DNA of 64,000 nucleotides from Umbilicaria muhlenbergii (GCA_000611775.1 KK106981.1:8417431-8481430); one strand, 5' to 3'. Shown: positions 1 to 13,500, counted from the first letter of the stretch. The notes: generated by a model from the sequence alone, not told the origin. Numbers and translations: made by a program.

Positions 1-361
1 AAGGGAGGGGGAGTGGTGTTGTGGGGGGTTTTCAAGAGATGGCAGGGAGATGATGTTTAGCTACAGGGGAGTAAAGCAGATGGGATTGATGGTGCTGTGG
101 AATACAAGTGCGTGAGAAATAGTTTCAAATGAAGGTGATTCCTCCTCTTATATACGAGTAGACAAATCAGACATGAGAGGACCTGCATCGATCCGATCTC
201 CATCGCGTCGATCCATAAGATAGTTACTCTTTTGGACCTTTCCTTCCTGTTGAAGATGCAGTCCCCCATGCGGAGGCGTGAGTAGCAACATGATTCAAGC
301 CCAATTCTCAATCGTCGATGGACAGGGCAGGTACCCTGAGCGGCAGGGCCCATCTTGCATA
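1..361. other. left flank of the transposon nest, no gene seen
   Basis: This is unique-looking DNA with normal CpG content, and it ends at the TA dinucleotide (360-361) where the pogo-type element begins. I see no convincing coding frame; the open frames on the minus strand look random. A TATA-like run on the minus strand near 147-154 suggests it may be the promoter side of a gene that lies off the left edge of the window. Confidence 0.5.
147..154 (-). promoter_or_regulatory. possible TATA box, minus strand
   Basis: On the minus strand this reads TATATAAG, followed downstream by a pyrimidine-rich leader. It would serve a gene transcribed out of the left edge of the window. Only the motif supports this, so it is tentative. 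Confidence 0.25.
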
Positions 362-403
362 ACGTAATTCCGGACGCCATGCCGAATCAGGTGCCATGCC
401 GAA
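362..403 (+). repeat. left terminal inverted repeat of the pogo-type element
   Basis: This 42-bp repeat has its partner at 26975-27015. Inside it a CCATGCCGA-type motif occurs twice in tandem, about 17 bp apart, and the same doubling is present in the right repeat. That arrangement fits paired transposase-binding sites. Confidence 0.85.
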
Positions 404-418
404 TTATTTCCAGGCTCT

Positions 419-698
419 TGTAAGGGGATGGGTGTACGACGGTCGTCGTATAGGTGTTGAACGGGGTGTCGTAGGCAATATAGTCACGATAGGCCAGTGC
501 AATGGTTATATGTCTTCTATTCAGTGGCAAAACTGATCACTGAGGAAGCAGGTTTCTGAACCTCCTTGTGAAGAGTTTTACTTGATGCCAAGGCGCTAGG
601 CGCTGAGTCATCATATCTATATAATGTCGTACTATAGTGTCATACTATAGTGTTGTATTAGTGTTGTACTGTCATACTATTATATGGTGACCTTGACA
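419..698 (-). repeat. E1 left LTR (3' LTR), 280 bp
   Basis: It starts TGTAAGGGGATGGG and ends CCTTGACA. It still has a cluster of CpGs near its start that are TpG/CpA in its partner LTR. It contains GGCGCTAGGCGC, a TGAGTCA box (604-610) and a TATATAA run. It carries two copies of a 13-bp TGTCRTACTATAG unit, where the partner has four. Confidence 0.88.
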
Positions 699-1503
699 CA
701 GCATTCCCCTTCTCATGACGCCGTCCTCAGAGTCAACTGACCGCTCATAAACTTCATTATGACATCATAACAGTTGAGGTTGTAAGGTGAGCGTGTTGAG
801 CTTGTAAGATGATCACGCAGGACTGCACTAAAGTAAGGCTGATCACATGCCTCATTTAATTGTGATGATATCACGCTGGCAGTAAGCTTTCTTCATAACA
901 TAAACATTGAAAATCACAATGTTTATTGTAAGTTCAAAACATCCCTTTTCTTGTGTTTCTTCTTCATTATTTTTATTATGACATGTCATCATACTTCTCA
1001 TGACTTTTTCACAGCTTGTTGAGTAACCTGATGACTTCATGACGTCATCCCTCATTGCAGAGGTGTTCACCTCATGAAGAGAGTGTCATGAAGCTTGCAG
1101 CTTACATCTCATTTGTGATGTCATACTTCCTGTCATACTTCATATGAATGCTAATATGATATATAGGCAATCAATACTTAAACTCTTGAACTCATGATCA
1201 TGAATAATGATGAAGACTCATCTTCATCAGGGAAGCCTGTTGAGCTTCAGGCTCAATGTGATGAGGAGGACTGAGTCAGAGTCAGTGAATGAAACTGTGA
1301 TGATTGACACCTTCAGAAAGAGATGAGGAAACAGAGTGATAAAATTGACTATTCAGCATCTGAAGAGGGTCAAGTGTTTATTTTTAAATGACATCTTCAG
1401 CAGCAGTTTCTGCTCTGTGTGATGTTATGATGATATCTTGCTGCTGACTCATGTGCAGCAGGCTCATCATCATGAGCATGTGATTTGAGAGAACCTCAGT
1501 CAC

Positions 1504-1725
1504 ATGTTGTTAAGTACTGCTCACTGTGATCCTTGTATAAAGGCTGAAGTTGATCACTGCTTTGTGTCAGACAGAGGAGCCTGCGTGCATTGCATATCAC
1601 TTCACAACTTTCATGAGCAATGCATGACAGAGTCTTTGATCATCACTGCTCTTGATTTTAAAAGCTCTGATGTTGTTGTCCTGATGCATGTTTATGATGA
1701 TCAGAGGGGTGACAGCACATTGTAA
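1504..1725 (+). other. antisense Cys-rich ORF inside E1 (between integrase end and 3' LTR)
   Basis: This 73-codon open stretch runs on the plus strand, opposite to the gag-pol direction of E1. It shows six cysteines spaced C-x2-C-x7-C-x7-C-x2-C-x9-C. The matching place in E2 (14971-15198) is also open and keeps the six cysteines with one residue of spacing difference. The pattern recalls the DUF3716-type Cys motif of fungal repeat-associated proteins, from memory and not verified. The element is a fossil and nothing shows that this stretch is expressed. Confidence 0.4.
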
Positions 1726-2708
1726 GTCTGCCTTTCTCAATTCTCTTTTGTTTTGTTTAGTATGACAAAGTGTCATACTTTATGTCATACTTTTGCATTG
1801 TTAATTAGTCATAACATTCAACAACTGATCATCAGATTCTCATGCTGCTGTCTTTTATCAGTCATTATCAGCATTCTTCACATCTTCTGCAGCTACTCCT
1901 CAACATGAGTCTCATGACATTCATAATGAGGTAATTAATGTTAATTCAGTAATTCTGAGAAGCTCATTTAAGCTCTTGCTGTCTTGCTGAAAAGCACTGC
2001 TCATGCTCTTTGTGTCCTTAACACTCATTAATTTCATCATCATCAAGAGTATATCAAACTCTGTGAGCAGCATCACATTGAGGAGATGAAGTTAAAGACT
2101 TCATCAAACAGTGAAGAAGAATTTAAAATGACAGAAGATAAATAAATAAATGAGAATGATTTAACACAACATTGATGAAAAGTTAAGTGCAAGATGTTGA
2201 TCTTAAGTTCATTTTGATCTTTAAATTTGAAATAAAATGCTTCTGCACTTAAGTGTTCTCTGATTCTCTGCAATGTGACATGTCTGTTATAATGTAATCT
2301 GTGCAGTAATCTTATTACAGATCCTGTTATAACATCATAACTCTTATCATATTCTTGTCATAAGACACTGACTTCATCATAGAAGATCAGGTTAACAAAG
2401 TTGACAAAGTTTTCAATTCTTAAAACTCATGACTTTTGTAACAGCTTTCTTAAAGCTCATGACTTTTGCAACAGCTTCTCAATCAATTTTAAAGAGTCAC
2501 ATCATACAACTCACCTGAATTTCAGTTTATTAAAATTGTCAGCATGAAATTTTCACATTTTTGTCTTTACATTGCAGATGAAGTGTGTTGATTTTCATGT
2601 GTCATCTCACACCTGATCTGTCAGCTTTTATTTAATGAGGTATTGAAGCCTGCTGTCATGAACATGATTATTCACAATTGCCTTAACTTTTCACTCATCA
2701 TCTCAGTT

Positions 2709-3752
2709 GAGTAGTAGGTCTTTTCCTGTCAATGCAGAGGACACATGACATGTGCTTTAAAATGACTTCAATAAAGTGATGTTGAATACATTATAAATGT
2801 TTTGATCCTCTGAGAGATCAAGTTCATATGATGATCAACTTATCACATGTCATATCATGAATGAGCTGAGTTTTTTTCAATGCAGTTTCTTCATCTGCTT
2901 GTTCATTGACACATTTTTTTCATTAATCAGTATTAAATCACCTTCTTTGAATGTTATCTTTATTCAGTGTTGATTATAATAATTTGCATACATCTTGTTG
3001 ACCTGTCATAACTTCTTTTAAGCTGTTGCAATTTAATCTTGAAGCTGCTGTGCATCTGCATAAAGTTTTATTTGTTCATGTGAGTGTTGTATAAATAATC
3101 TACTTAGGCTCATCTGAGAGTTTCACTTTAAATTAAACTGAAAGGGGCTCTTTCCTGTAGCAGCATGTATGAAGTTGTTGTATAAAAACTTCATGCAGAG
3201 TAGAAGCTTGACTCAGTTCTCTTGCTGCTCATTAATAAATATGTGTAAATACATCTTCAGAGACTGATTCTGCCTCTCTGTTTAACTGTCAGTTTGCAGG
3301 TGAAAAGCTGTTGACATGTTATGATGACATCACATGTGAAAGCAGAAGCTGATTCATTGCTCTGACATAAAAAACTTATCTCTGTCTGTGATTAAGACTT
3401 TTGATACATCATGATGCTTAATAATGTCCTGAATAAACACTTTAATAAAATCAGCAACTGACATTGTCTTCTGTACAAAAATATAATGAGGCATTTTAAT
3501 CAACTTATCAATTATGATGAGGATTGAATCTCATGTCATACTTTCATATGTGCTGCTCAGTGACAGGTCTGTAATGAAGTTCATTGTCATCATATGTCAT
3601 GACACTTTCAGGACTGATAATGAGTTTAATAATTCATATAATTTGTGATGAGCTGACTTCACCTTTTGACATTCAACACAGTCATGACAGTAACATCATA
3701 CATCTCTGACAGCATTAAATTAATCATAAGATCACTGCATCAATTCTGTAAT
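2709..3752. repeat. E1 segment that occurs again after the N gap (10592 to about 11632)
   Basis: About 1.04 kb of E1 (integrase region) appears before E3 and again after the gap. The post-gap copy is much closer to E2 (from 16403) than to this one. It is either a real duplication or a scaffolding effect. Confidence 0.7.
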
Positions 3753-3980
3753 TGTAAAACTATAACGTCCCTTACTAGAAAGGGAAGTATAGTTGAGGTG
3801 TGTGACAGCATGAGATATAAATGTATAGAGGTTATATGATCCTAATTATATAAAACTAATAACTAAGGAATGAAGGTGAGATCAAGCAGTGCAGAGTTTT
3901 CATGTGACTCATTAACACTGTCAAGCTGCTTGTAGAGTGCATGCCTTACATGAGTCTCAGATTGTCATTAACTCATGACA
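3753..3980 (-). repeat. E3 left LTR (3' LTR), 228 bp
   Basis: It runs from TGTAAAAC to CATGACA, and the internal side is a pyrimidine run in plus orientation (polypurine tract in minus). It shares only the TGT...ACA ends with the E1/E2 LTRs. Confidence 0.7.
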
Positions 3981-4671
3981 ATTGCCTTCCCTTTATGCAG
4001 CAGCCCTTCAGTGCAGAAAGGTGAGTGACTGATAAAAGACTCAGTTAACAGTTGAATCAGTGACGTGATGCTGACACTGATTAAGTGAGATGAAAGTGAG
4101 GTGAGCTTGTCACATGACAGTGAAAACCCTGAGGAGTGAAGAGACAGCAGTGAAGTCATGACAGCATCAGCATGACAGCATTATGATAACATAATTAAGG
4201 CCCTGAGTGATGATATCATAACAAGAGCTTTAAAGTATAAATACTGTCAACTTCTCAGCCTTCTGTCATCAACTTTTGCCAGAGCAGCGTTTCATCACTG
4301 CAACATCATCAACACACCCTTAAAATGCATCATCTTCATCACTGCAACATCAGTCACTATGCTTGTAAGTCAGAGAAGCTGACTCTGCAGATGCACTTCT
4401 AATGTGAGTCATCATACAACACTCACTCATTGTCAAGTGCTCTGCTGAACTTCATGTGCATCTTATTGAACCTTTCTGTCTCTGTTGTTCTCATCACTTC
4501 ATGGATGACATGACTCAGGTATGTGACATCAGGTTAAATGTCAAGTGTGCATACTGCATAAATTTGCACAAAGCTTGTCTTTTAATAAGTTTAACTCATT
4601 CACTTGTTGCATTTCACTGATGATTTGAGGTTCCTGCATGATTTACTCACAAGGTAAACACCCTCATACAC

Positions 4672-5104
4672 TTGATTAATAAGATCAACATTAATGCTCC
4701 TTCACCTGCTCTCCTGACCGCTCTCAAGGCGCGCCAAAAGTGTTATAATAAGAAGATTACAGTGCATCTTCATGTTTTCAACTGTCATCAGAAGCTGTTG
4801 AAACTGAAATCTGTTGTTGAGGTCAACCTCCTGCTTCTTAAGCAGATCAAATGCATCAACAATGCACTTGAAGGTATCTTGAATATCATGTGATATTCAG
4901 TTTAATCCTCTTCTCTTCACCTCTGACATGACAGTTATGAACAGTTAACATGCATCTTATTCTAGAAGCATTTGCCTGTCATTGTTGATGATGATGATGA
5001 TGATGATGACAGAGATTTCTCTCCTTTTGAGTCAGAGGAGTCAGAGGAATCAGAGGAGAATGATGAAGATGAGAAGAAAGATGAGGATGACAATGATGAG
5101 TAAA
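4672..5104 (+). other. plus-strand open stretches opposite to E3 pol, with an acidic tail
   Basis: Between the E3 3' LTR and its integrase end, the plus strand has a 73-codon open stretch (4672-4893) and a second open stretch (about 4950-5104) that begins in a GAT run and codes an Asp/Glu/Ser-rich acidic tail ending in TAA. The position matches that of the antisense Cys-rich ORFs of E1 and E2. No family was recognised, and the element is a fossil. Confidence 0.35.
4987..5007 (+). repeat. (GAT)7 microsatellite
   Basis: Seven perfect GAT triplets are followed by GAC inside E3. They code aspartates in the antisense open stretch. Confidence 0.9.
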
Positions 5105-8100
5105 TTATTCTTTGCTGATGTTTTGCTGATCTTGTATAATAGTTCCTTTTGCCTGCTTTGGTCCACCGCGGCAGCAGTAATAATATTATGATTCTCATGT
5201 GCTTTCCTGATGATTTATCTTTCTTAATGAACTTGTCATCCTTGACCCTTGTCGTAGATCACCTATAAAGCTTTAATAAAATCTGTAAAACCCCTTGAGG
5301 AAAATCAGGAAAGAGTGTTTTTATGATGTCAATTAAATCTTCTTAAATCACTTCTTCCTGCACTCTTTTAATTTGTTGTTGAAGGCTGCATGCATTTTCT
5401 GCACACCTTTTAAGTTCTTCTTTGACACTCATTGATCATATTCTTCTGATCAACTCTTTCATCTCACTTTGTACAAGATTTCATTCCTGAATTTCTGATG
5501 ATTTAATATCTCTTTGACTTCATATTCTTCTTCATCATCAATTAGCTTTGAAGGTGGCAATAATAATTTAAAGTGATCATCAGCTCTGCACTGATATGAC
5601 TTCAAGTAAAAGACATGAAAGACATTATGAATTTAATAAATGAGTGATAAAGTTAACCTGTAAGCCTGCTTCTCTATTAAGTCTTTAACCTGAAATGATT
5701 TAATGAATTTGTGAGACAGTTTTCTGCTCAGGCGCTTCTGTCATAAGTTCTTCATGAATAACATTATCAAGTCTTTCACATTATAGGTCTTGAGTTTATG
5801 TTTGACATCATAATATTTTGCTTGAGAATTAATTATATTTTCTCATTATTGTGACAGTGCTTCTTGTATGTCATGAAATCATTTTATTTGATCTTTAACT
5901 GTGGGTACTCTTTCTTTTCTGAAGTCATCCTCAACTTTGAATCTTACTTTCAGATGATAAACATACATGACATAAAAAGAGCTGCATTTTATTGATGCCT
6001 GCATTTCATTGTTGTAAGTGAATTCTGTCAGAGGTAAAAGGTTCATTCAGTTGTCTTGTTCATCTGAGCAATAACAGTGAAGATAATGTTTTAAGGTTTA
6101 ATTCTGTCATTCTGTCTATTCATCTGTTTGCAGGTGAAAGGCAGTGCTTAATTGATGTTTCATTCTTAAATAATAACACATTTCTGATCAGAAAGTGCTT
6201 ATGAAAACTGATCTCTGATCAGAGACAGCCTCTTTCAGTACATTGAATCAGCATATTATTTCCTCATAAAACAAGTCACTCAACTCTGTTGTCATAACTG
6301 TTTTCATGATTTGAATATACTGAGTCATTTTTGTATACTGATTCATAATCATTAAGATCACATCATACATGCAACCTCTGCACTTACTTGACAGCAAGTC
6401 AGTGATAAAATTCATTGTGACTTGCTGTCATGATCTTTCTGGCTGAGGCAGCATCTGTAGCTCATCATAGAGATGATGTCTAAGCACTTTCACCCTTTGA
6501 CAGATGTCACATGACGCAACATAATCTTTGACATCTCAGCTCATATCAATTCAATAGTATTTGCAGTCAATCAATTTAAGGATTCTTTCTACTCTGAAAT
6601 GCTCTGCTAAGGCATCATCATGATGATGTTTTAAAATCTCTGCCTTTACTGACTCTTCTTTCAGAATGTATATTTGTTCCTCATGAAACAGAAGGCCTTC
6701 AGAGTCAAATCTTTAAAGACTTTCAGCTTTAATCTTGTGCTTCACTGATGTACAGTCAGTGTTGCATGTCACTTCTACAAATGAATCATCATTTTGTAGA
6801 GTTTGAATCAAATCTCTTAAAGGTAAACTCAGGCTTTCATCAACTGTTTCATGAATGACAAGATCTCTTATCATCACATGTGAAACAAGTTGTTTGCAAT
6901 CAACAGTTTCAGTGACAGAGTTAAGCTGTTTCACAGTTACATCATAATCATCATGAGCAGGCATTTTACTGTCACTTCTTCAGCATTTTTTCTGAAGTTT
7001 AAGATCTTTAATCTCAATCATTCTCCTCACCTCTGTGAGCAGCTGCCTCACAATAGAGGCATATCTGAGTGAGAATATGTTCATAAGAGTGATTAACTTT
7101 CTCTGAAGTGTTGAGAGTAATTTCTTCATAATTTCACTCATCTTTTTGACATCCTCATAGTCTGATCACCTTGATGACACGTCAGCAGGGTTGATCTTTT
7201 CAGATTGATGCAGAATATTGAAATCAAAAGCAGTGAGCTTCATTACTCATCATGCTTGCCTGTCATTCAATTTCTTCACGTTCATAAATCTTCATAAATT
7301 GTTATGATCAGTCAATACCTTTATGATATGACAACTGCCTTCAAGGTAGTGTCATCAGTGTTTAAACATCATAATGATGGCAAGGAGCTCCTGGTCATAA
7401 GTTTCATATTAAATCTTTGAAGGAGACAGCTTTCTTGATCAGAATGCAATTGAATGCCACTGCTCATTATTCAACAGCTGAGACAGGATGTCAGTGAGCT
7501 CAATGATTAACACATCAGTTTTCACCTGTATTCATAACTTCAGATCAAAGTGAATCAGGATAAATGCTGTCATAAAAGCTTCACAGAGGTGATCAAACAC
7601 CTTCTTTGCATCACTTGAGAATTTAAAAAGCTTAAACTTCTTTTCATTCTTGCTACCTTTCATAAGGTTTGTCAAGGGGGCTGCAACTTGTGAATAACAC
7701 TTAATAAAGTGTCTATAAAAGTTCACAAAGCTCAGGAAGACTTGTACTTTCTGAAAAGTTCTTGATATTAATCAGTTCTGTATGATGTTCACTCATCATG
7801 AATTCATGACTACACCTTCAGTTGTGATAATAAACCCTAGGAATTTCATCTTGATAATGAAGAATTCACACTTCTTAAGGTTCACATAAAGTTGAAATCA
7901 GTGAAGTCAGTCTAACATCTGTTTAACATGCTCTCAGTGTTGCGCTGATGATTCTGAGTATATAAGAATGTCATTTAAATAGACAACACAAAAGACATTC
8001 ACAAGCCTTGTTAATGCCTGATTGATGTAAGCCTGAAACATAACTGAAGTGTTGATCAATCTGAAAGGCATGATCATATACTCAAAGTGACTGTAATGCA

Positions 8101-10293
8101 TGTGAAACATCATTTTTCACTCATCACCCTTCTTTATATGAATACAGTGATAGGTGTTCTTCAAATTTAGCTTCATAAATAGCTTGACTTCATTAAGCTG
8201 ATTCAACATTTCACTTATAAGAGGTAACAGGTGCCTGTTCTTGATGATCACCTTGTTCAATCCTCAGTAATCAACACATAACTGCAGCTCTTCATCTTTC
8301 TTTGAAACAAAAAGAATGAGTGCCCCTGCAGAGCTCATGAAGTGACGGATTCAACCTTTCATTAAAGTGTCATCTAAGTATTCTCATAACACCTCTAATT
8401 CAGTATTGAAGAGGGTTATACAAAGAGTCATAAGATGAATCTGTGCTGTTCAGGTTAATTGCATGATCATTGATCTTGTGAGATGAAAGGAGGTCAACAT
8501 TCTCTGTTGAGAACACATCTGCATAATCAGCATATTCCTCAGGTAAAGCTTATGTTATCTTAACACTTTAAATGTGCACCTTTAATGCAGCATCATCACT
8601 CAGACTGACTCATATCAGAGTGTAGACAGCAGAGTGATCTTGAATCTCCCTTGTGAATTCATCAGATGACTGTAACTCAATAGGTTGCTCCTCAATGTTG
8701 AAGCGTCACACCTTCATTTCACAGTTGATTCACACATGTTCAGTCTTCAATGTGAAAAGTTCAAGGATAAGGGGTGATCCTGACTTATTTAATGTGTAGA
8801 ACACATGTTCACATTCATGAGATTATCCTCAACTGTCAGTAAGCTGATAACACACATGATAAGCACTGAAGCAGTAAGCCTTCTGATCATTCAAGAATTA
8901 AGGTTGAGGCAACAAGCCCTTCATATGAGTCAATTGATGCTCAATAATGAAATGTTGTGAAATCACATTGACTTCAGCTCTCATGTTCAATAAGGCTTGC
9001 ATGAGTATGACATCATCATTGTGAAGAACTTGTTCATCAACAATTAAATTAAGCTCTGAGGCTACTTTTGTTCAACACTTCAGTGATGTGAAGTCTTCAC
9101 TGAAGTGTTCTCATTTTTTGATGCTGAAACAGCTGCAACTGAGGTCTTATTCAGATCTGAGTTTTTCACAGGTTGTGAACAATCAAAGAAATAATGTCTT
9201 TTCTGATTGCAATTTCAACAAGTCACATGTGACAAGTCCTTTGTTTCAGGAGCCTTCACTGATTCACTTTCACATTTATTATCTCACTTGCTTTTCATCT
9301 TGCCCTCACTGAGCTTATGATCCTTATTCTCTGCAGGCTTCAACAGTGACTCAGGTTTGTGACTGAAGATAATTGTTATATTAGGATTTGCTTTTGATTT
9401 CATGATGTCTCTCAAACATAAGTTATTCTTCAGGTGTGCAGTCAAAGTGATGATTTCTTTTTAAGTTGTGAGTAAGTCCTGATAATTCATCAAGGCTGCA
9501 CAGACCTCAGACTTCAATTTTGTGAAGAAGTGAGTCCTCATGTGCTCTTCACTGTAAGGAGGTAACTGAGCTTTCAAGGTGCTTAAATAATTATTGAAAG
9601 CTTGAACTGATTGATGAGGTAATTGAACAACATCATTATACAGCTGAGTGATGTGAAGCTGATGATTCACAGGATCCTCAATAATGTTGAGCAGGAATTT
9701 CATAAAATCATCTCAGGTAACAGTGAAATAATCTTTAATCTCATCATCTTGCAGTCACATCTCCTTGAGTTCATTCTTTAAATATTACATGATGTAAATC
9801 ACCTTATCCTCCTCATGAGGGAAATTGACTGAGTTAAAATGAAAGGTATTTCTTGCATCTCACATTTAATTCAGGTGCTCTTTCATGTTCTTGTCATGAT
9901 ATAACAGCAACTCTTTTGCCTGAATCCTTGATTATACATTTCATATTGACAGTGTTTCATCAGTGTGATGCTTGCTCATTACAGACTCAGCGTTCATAAA
10001 GTTAAGAAATCTCTCAGCTGAGGTATCAACATGAGTAGCAGGATCTTTGAGTAGATTGACTTTCAGTGTCAAGATTTTCATTCAGAGCTGCTGCAGCTCT
10101 TGTTGCTTAAGAAGTTCATCTCACTGTTGTCTTGCTTGCATGATCTCATTGTTGATGTTGTGCATCATTTCACCTGAGGATCCTTCACTCATGAGGTTCA
10201 CTTCACTGATGTCAGAGGAAATGAGTGATGTTTCATGATCATTTTGCTGATTCTTCATCATCATGTCTCATTCTGCTTCAGAAGTTTGATGTA

Positions 10294-10591
10294 NNNNNNN
10301 NNNNNNNNNNNNNNNNNNNNNNNNNNNNNNNNNNNNNNNNNNNNNNNNNNNNNNNNNNNNNNNNNNNNNNNNNNNNNNNNNNNNNNNNNNNNNNNNNNNN
10401 NNNNNNNNNNNNNNNNNNNNNNNNNNNNNNNNNNNNNNNNNNNNNNNNNNNNNNNNNNNNNNNNNNNNNNNNNNNNNNNNNNNNNNNNNNNNNNNNNNNN
10501 NNNNNNNNNNNNNNNNNNNNNNNNNNNNNNNNNNNNNNNNNNNNNNNNNNNNNNNNNNNNNNNNNNNNNNNNNNNNNNNNNNNNNNNNNNN
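10294..10591. other. assembly gap (298 N)
   Basis: The run of N separates the Gag region of E3 from E1-like sequence. The E3 right LTR and its target duplication are hidden here, and the sequence resumes about 1 kb further back in E1 than expected. Confidence 1.
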
Positions 10592-13500
10592 AGTAGTAGG
10601 TCTTTTCCTGTTAATGCAGAGAACACATGACATGTGTTTTAAAATAACTTCAATAGAGTGATGTTGAATACATTATAGATGTTTCAATCCTCTGAGAGGT
10701 CAAGTTCATATGATGATTAATTTATCACACATCATATCATGAATGAGCTGAGCTTTTTTCAATGCAGTTTCTTCATCTGTTTGTTCATTGACACATTCTT
10801 TTCATTAATCAGTACTAAATCACCTTCTTTGAACATTATCTCTGTTCAGCGTTGATTATAATAATTTACATACATCTCATTAACCTGTCATAACTGCTCC
10901 TGAGCTGTTGCAATTTGATCTTGAAGCTGCTGTGCATCTGCATAAGATCTTATTTGTTCATGTGAGTGCTGTATAAGTGACCTACTTAAGCTCATCTGAG
11001 GGTCTCACTTTAAATTAAACTGAAAGAGGCTCTTTCCTGTAGCAGCATGTATGAAGTTGTTGTATGAGAACTTCATGCAGAGTAGAAGCTTCACTCAGTC
11101 CTCTTGCTGCTCATCAATGAATATGTGTAAATACACCTTCAGGGACTGATTCTGCCTCTTCATTTAACTGTCAGTTTGCAGGTGGAAAGCCATTGACATG
11201 TTATGATGACACTGCATGTGAAAGCAGAAGCTGATTCACTGCTCTGATGTAAACAACTTATCTCTGTCTGTGATTAAAACTTTTGACACATCATGATGCT
11301 TGATTATGTCCTGAATAAACACTTCAATGAAGTCAGCAACTGACATTGTCTTCTGTATTGAAATATAATGAGTCATTTTGGTCAACTTATTGACTACAAC
11401 AAGGATTGAATCTCATGTCATACTTTCATACATGCTGCTCAGTGGCAGATCTGTAATGAAGTTCATTGTCATCATATGTCATGACTCAGTTGAGACTGAC
11501 AATGAGTTTAATAACCTGTATGATTTGTGATGAGCTGACTTCACCTTTTGACATTCAACACAGTCATGACAGTAATGTCATACATCTCTGACAGCATCAG
11601 GTCAGTCATAAGATCACTGCATTAATTCTGTAATTCTTGACTTCCTGAAATGGCCTGCAAAAACATCATCATGAAATCAACTGATCACTGCATTGTGAAG
11701 GGCAGAGTTCTGTGAAATGTAAATCTTATCATCATAATGTATGACATCATTTATTTCTTGTCAACATTTTCATATATCTGACAGTATAAATGTCATATTT
11801 GGCTGCATTTCTGATGTCATGATCATCTCAAGGTTCATGTCTATATTCATATTTGTCATCTCAGACTCAGTCAAGTTGTTTTTATCCTCAAAAAGGGTAG
11901 TTAATCCCTGTCATACTCATCATATCAAACTGTCTTTCAACTGCTCAGTATGAATCACACATTTAAGTTGTTTAATAAACATTCTTGTATAAGCTGTTAT
12001 CTCCTCACCTATTGGTGAGTGAGTAGACATGAGTTGAAGCGCTTCAACAGTGTCAGCAGAAGTGTTATCCTCAATTTGAAGGCTAATAAGAACATGACTT
12101 GTGTCATCATTCATAACTGCAGTGTTTACTGAACTATTCTTGATTGAGTGCTGCTGAGGCTTTGCATATTTAAGCTCTCTTATTCAGTCATGGCTTGCTT
12201 CTTGAGCATGTAGATCATGAACTGCTGATGTTTCAGTCATATCATCAGCTTCAGTATTCATCATATTGATATATTCATCACGGCTTGCTTCTCAAGCATG
12301 TAGGTCATGAACTGCTGGTGTTTCAGTCATGCTGTCAGCTTCAGTATTCATCATATTGACATATTCATCACAGCTTGCTTCTTCTTGAGCAGATAGATTC
12401 TGCACTGCTGATGTTCTGATGAGACTGCCATCTTCAGTGTTCATCATATCAGTAGTATTCATTGTGACAGGTACAACATTCTCTTGTCATAACTTCTGTC
12501 ATACTGAGCGTCTTGGCTGCAGTGTCATTGTGACAAGCGTGTATAATTTCTCTTGCACTGACTTATAGTCCTTGCTTCCTAAATGAAAGGACTGTCACAT
12601 TATTTCAGCAGCAGTTGAGGTACTGACAGTTTTCAGCAGTTCATAATCAGATTGTCTTGATAAATCATCAGCAGAGTTCTTCTTACCTTCTTGATATGTG
12701 ACTTTAAAGTTGTATTCAGCAAGCTTCTCAGCTCATTTAAGCTGCCTTCATGTGAGGTTTGAGGTAGTCATGAACCAAACAAGGTTTGCATGATTGATCA
12801 GTATGACAATTTGATGTCTAGCACCCTGACAGTAGTGTCATCAATGATGCATGACTTTCATGATGACAAGGAGCTCTTGCTCACCTGTATCATATCAAGT
12901 CTCAGTATTTAGCAGCTTCTTGCTGTAGTAAGTAATTAATAATCAGTGCAATTAATCATCAACCTTGAAGTGTTGTGTCAAGATTTCATCAATTGTGAAT
13001 TCAGAGGCGTTCATTTCAACCCTCATGAGTTTATTTTCATTGAAGTAATGTAGTAATGAAGCACTCATAAAGGTCTTCTTTAAAGCATTAAACACTTTCA
13101 ATGCAGCTCCTGAAAGTGAAAAAGAGACAGATATGACATTTTCTTGTTGTAGTTCTCCCTCAACTTGTGAGCTGCATGCTGAATAGTTTATGTTAAATCT
13201 TTACAATGAGATTAAGCTGCTCTGCTTTCCTTTAATATCTTGATGAGGAGCAGTTCAGTGAGTTGAAAGAAAACTTGATATAATTTTAATCTTCTTTTTA
13301 TTCCTTCCTGTTTTCAGAAGGTTTAACAGCAGTGCTGTAATTCATGAATAATCTCTTATAAATCTTCAGAAGAAGTTGATGAAGCTTAAAAAAATCTGCA
13401 ATTCATGAATGTTCTCTGAGGGCAGTCATTCTTCAATAGCTTGAATTCTCTTCAGGTTCATGTATATACTTTTTGTGTTAATCTTAAATTCTAGGAAGTT

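Larger units (their letters stand above)
3753..10293 (-). mobile_element. Ty3/gypsy LTR element E3, right end lost in the gap
   Basis: E3 begins TGTAAAACTATAACG inside the E1 sequence, at a point where the E1/E2 alignment stops. Its left LTR is 3753-3980 (228 bp, ending TGACA), followed by a polypurine tract on the minus strand (complement of 3984-3995), so E3 also faces minus. Recognisable parts on the minus strand are Gag (about 9.3-10.2 kb; a clear stretch at 9461-9703), reverse transcriptase (about 7.7-8.3 kb), an RT/RNase H block with NFYRHFIKCYSQVAAPL at 7532-7726, and integrase (about 5.3-7 kb). It belongs to a different gypsy family from E1/E2. It is broken by dozens of changes and is a fossil. 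The 5' LTR should lie in or beyond the N gap. Confidence 0.75.

Noticed and set aside
4962-5198. Ser-rich minus-strand frame over the GAT repeat
   Set aside because: It is low complexity created by the microsatellite, with no conservation with other elements.
10225-10633. Frames running through the N gap
   Set aside because: They are made only of undetermined bases.
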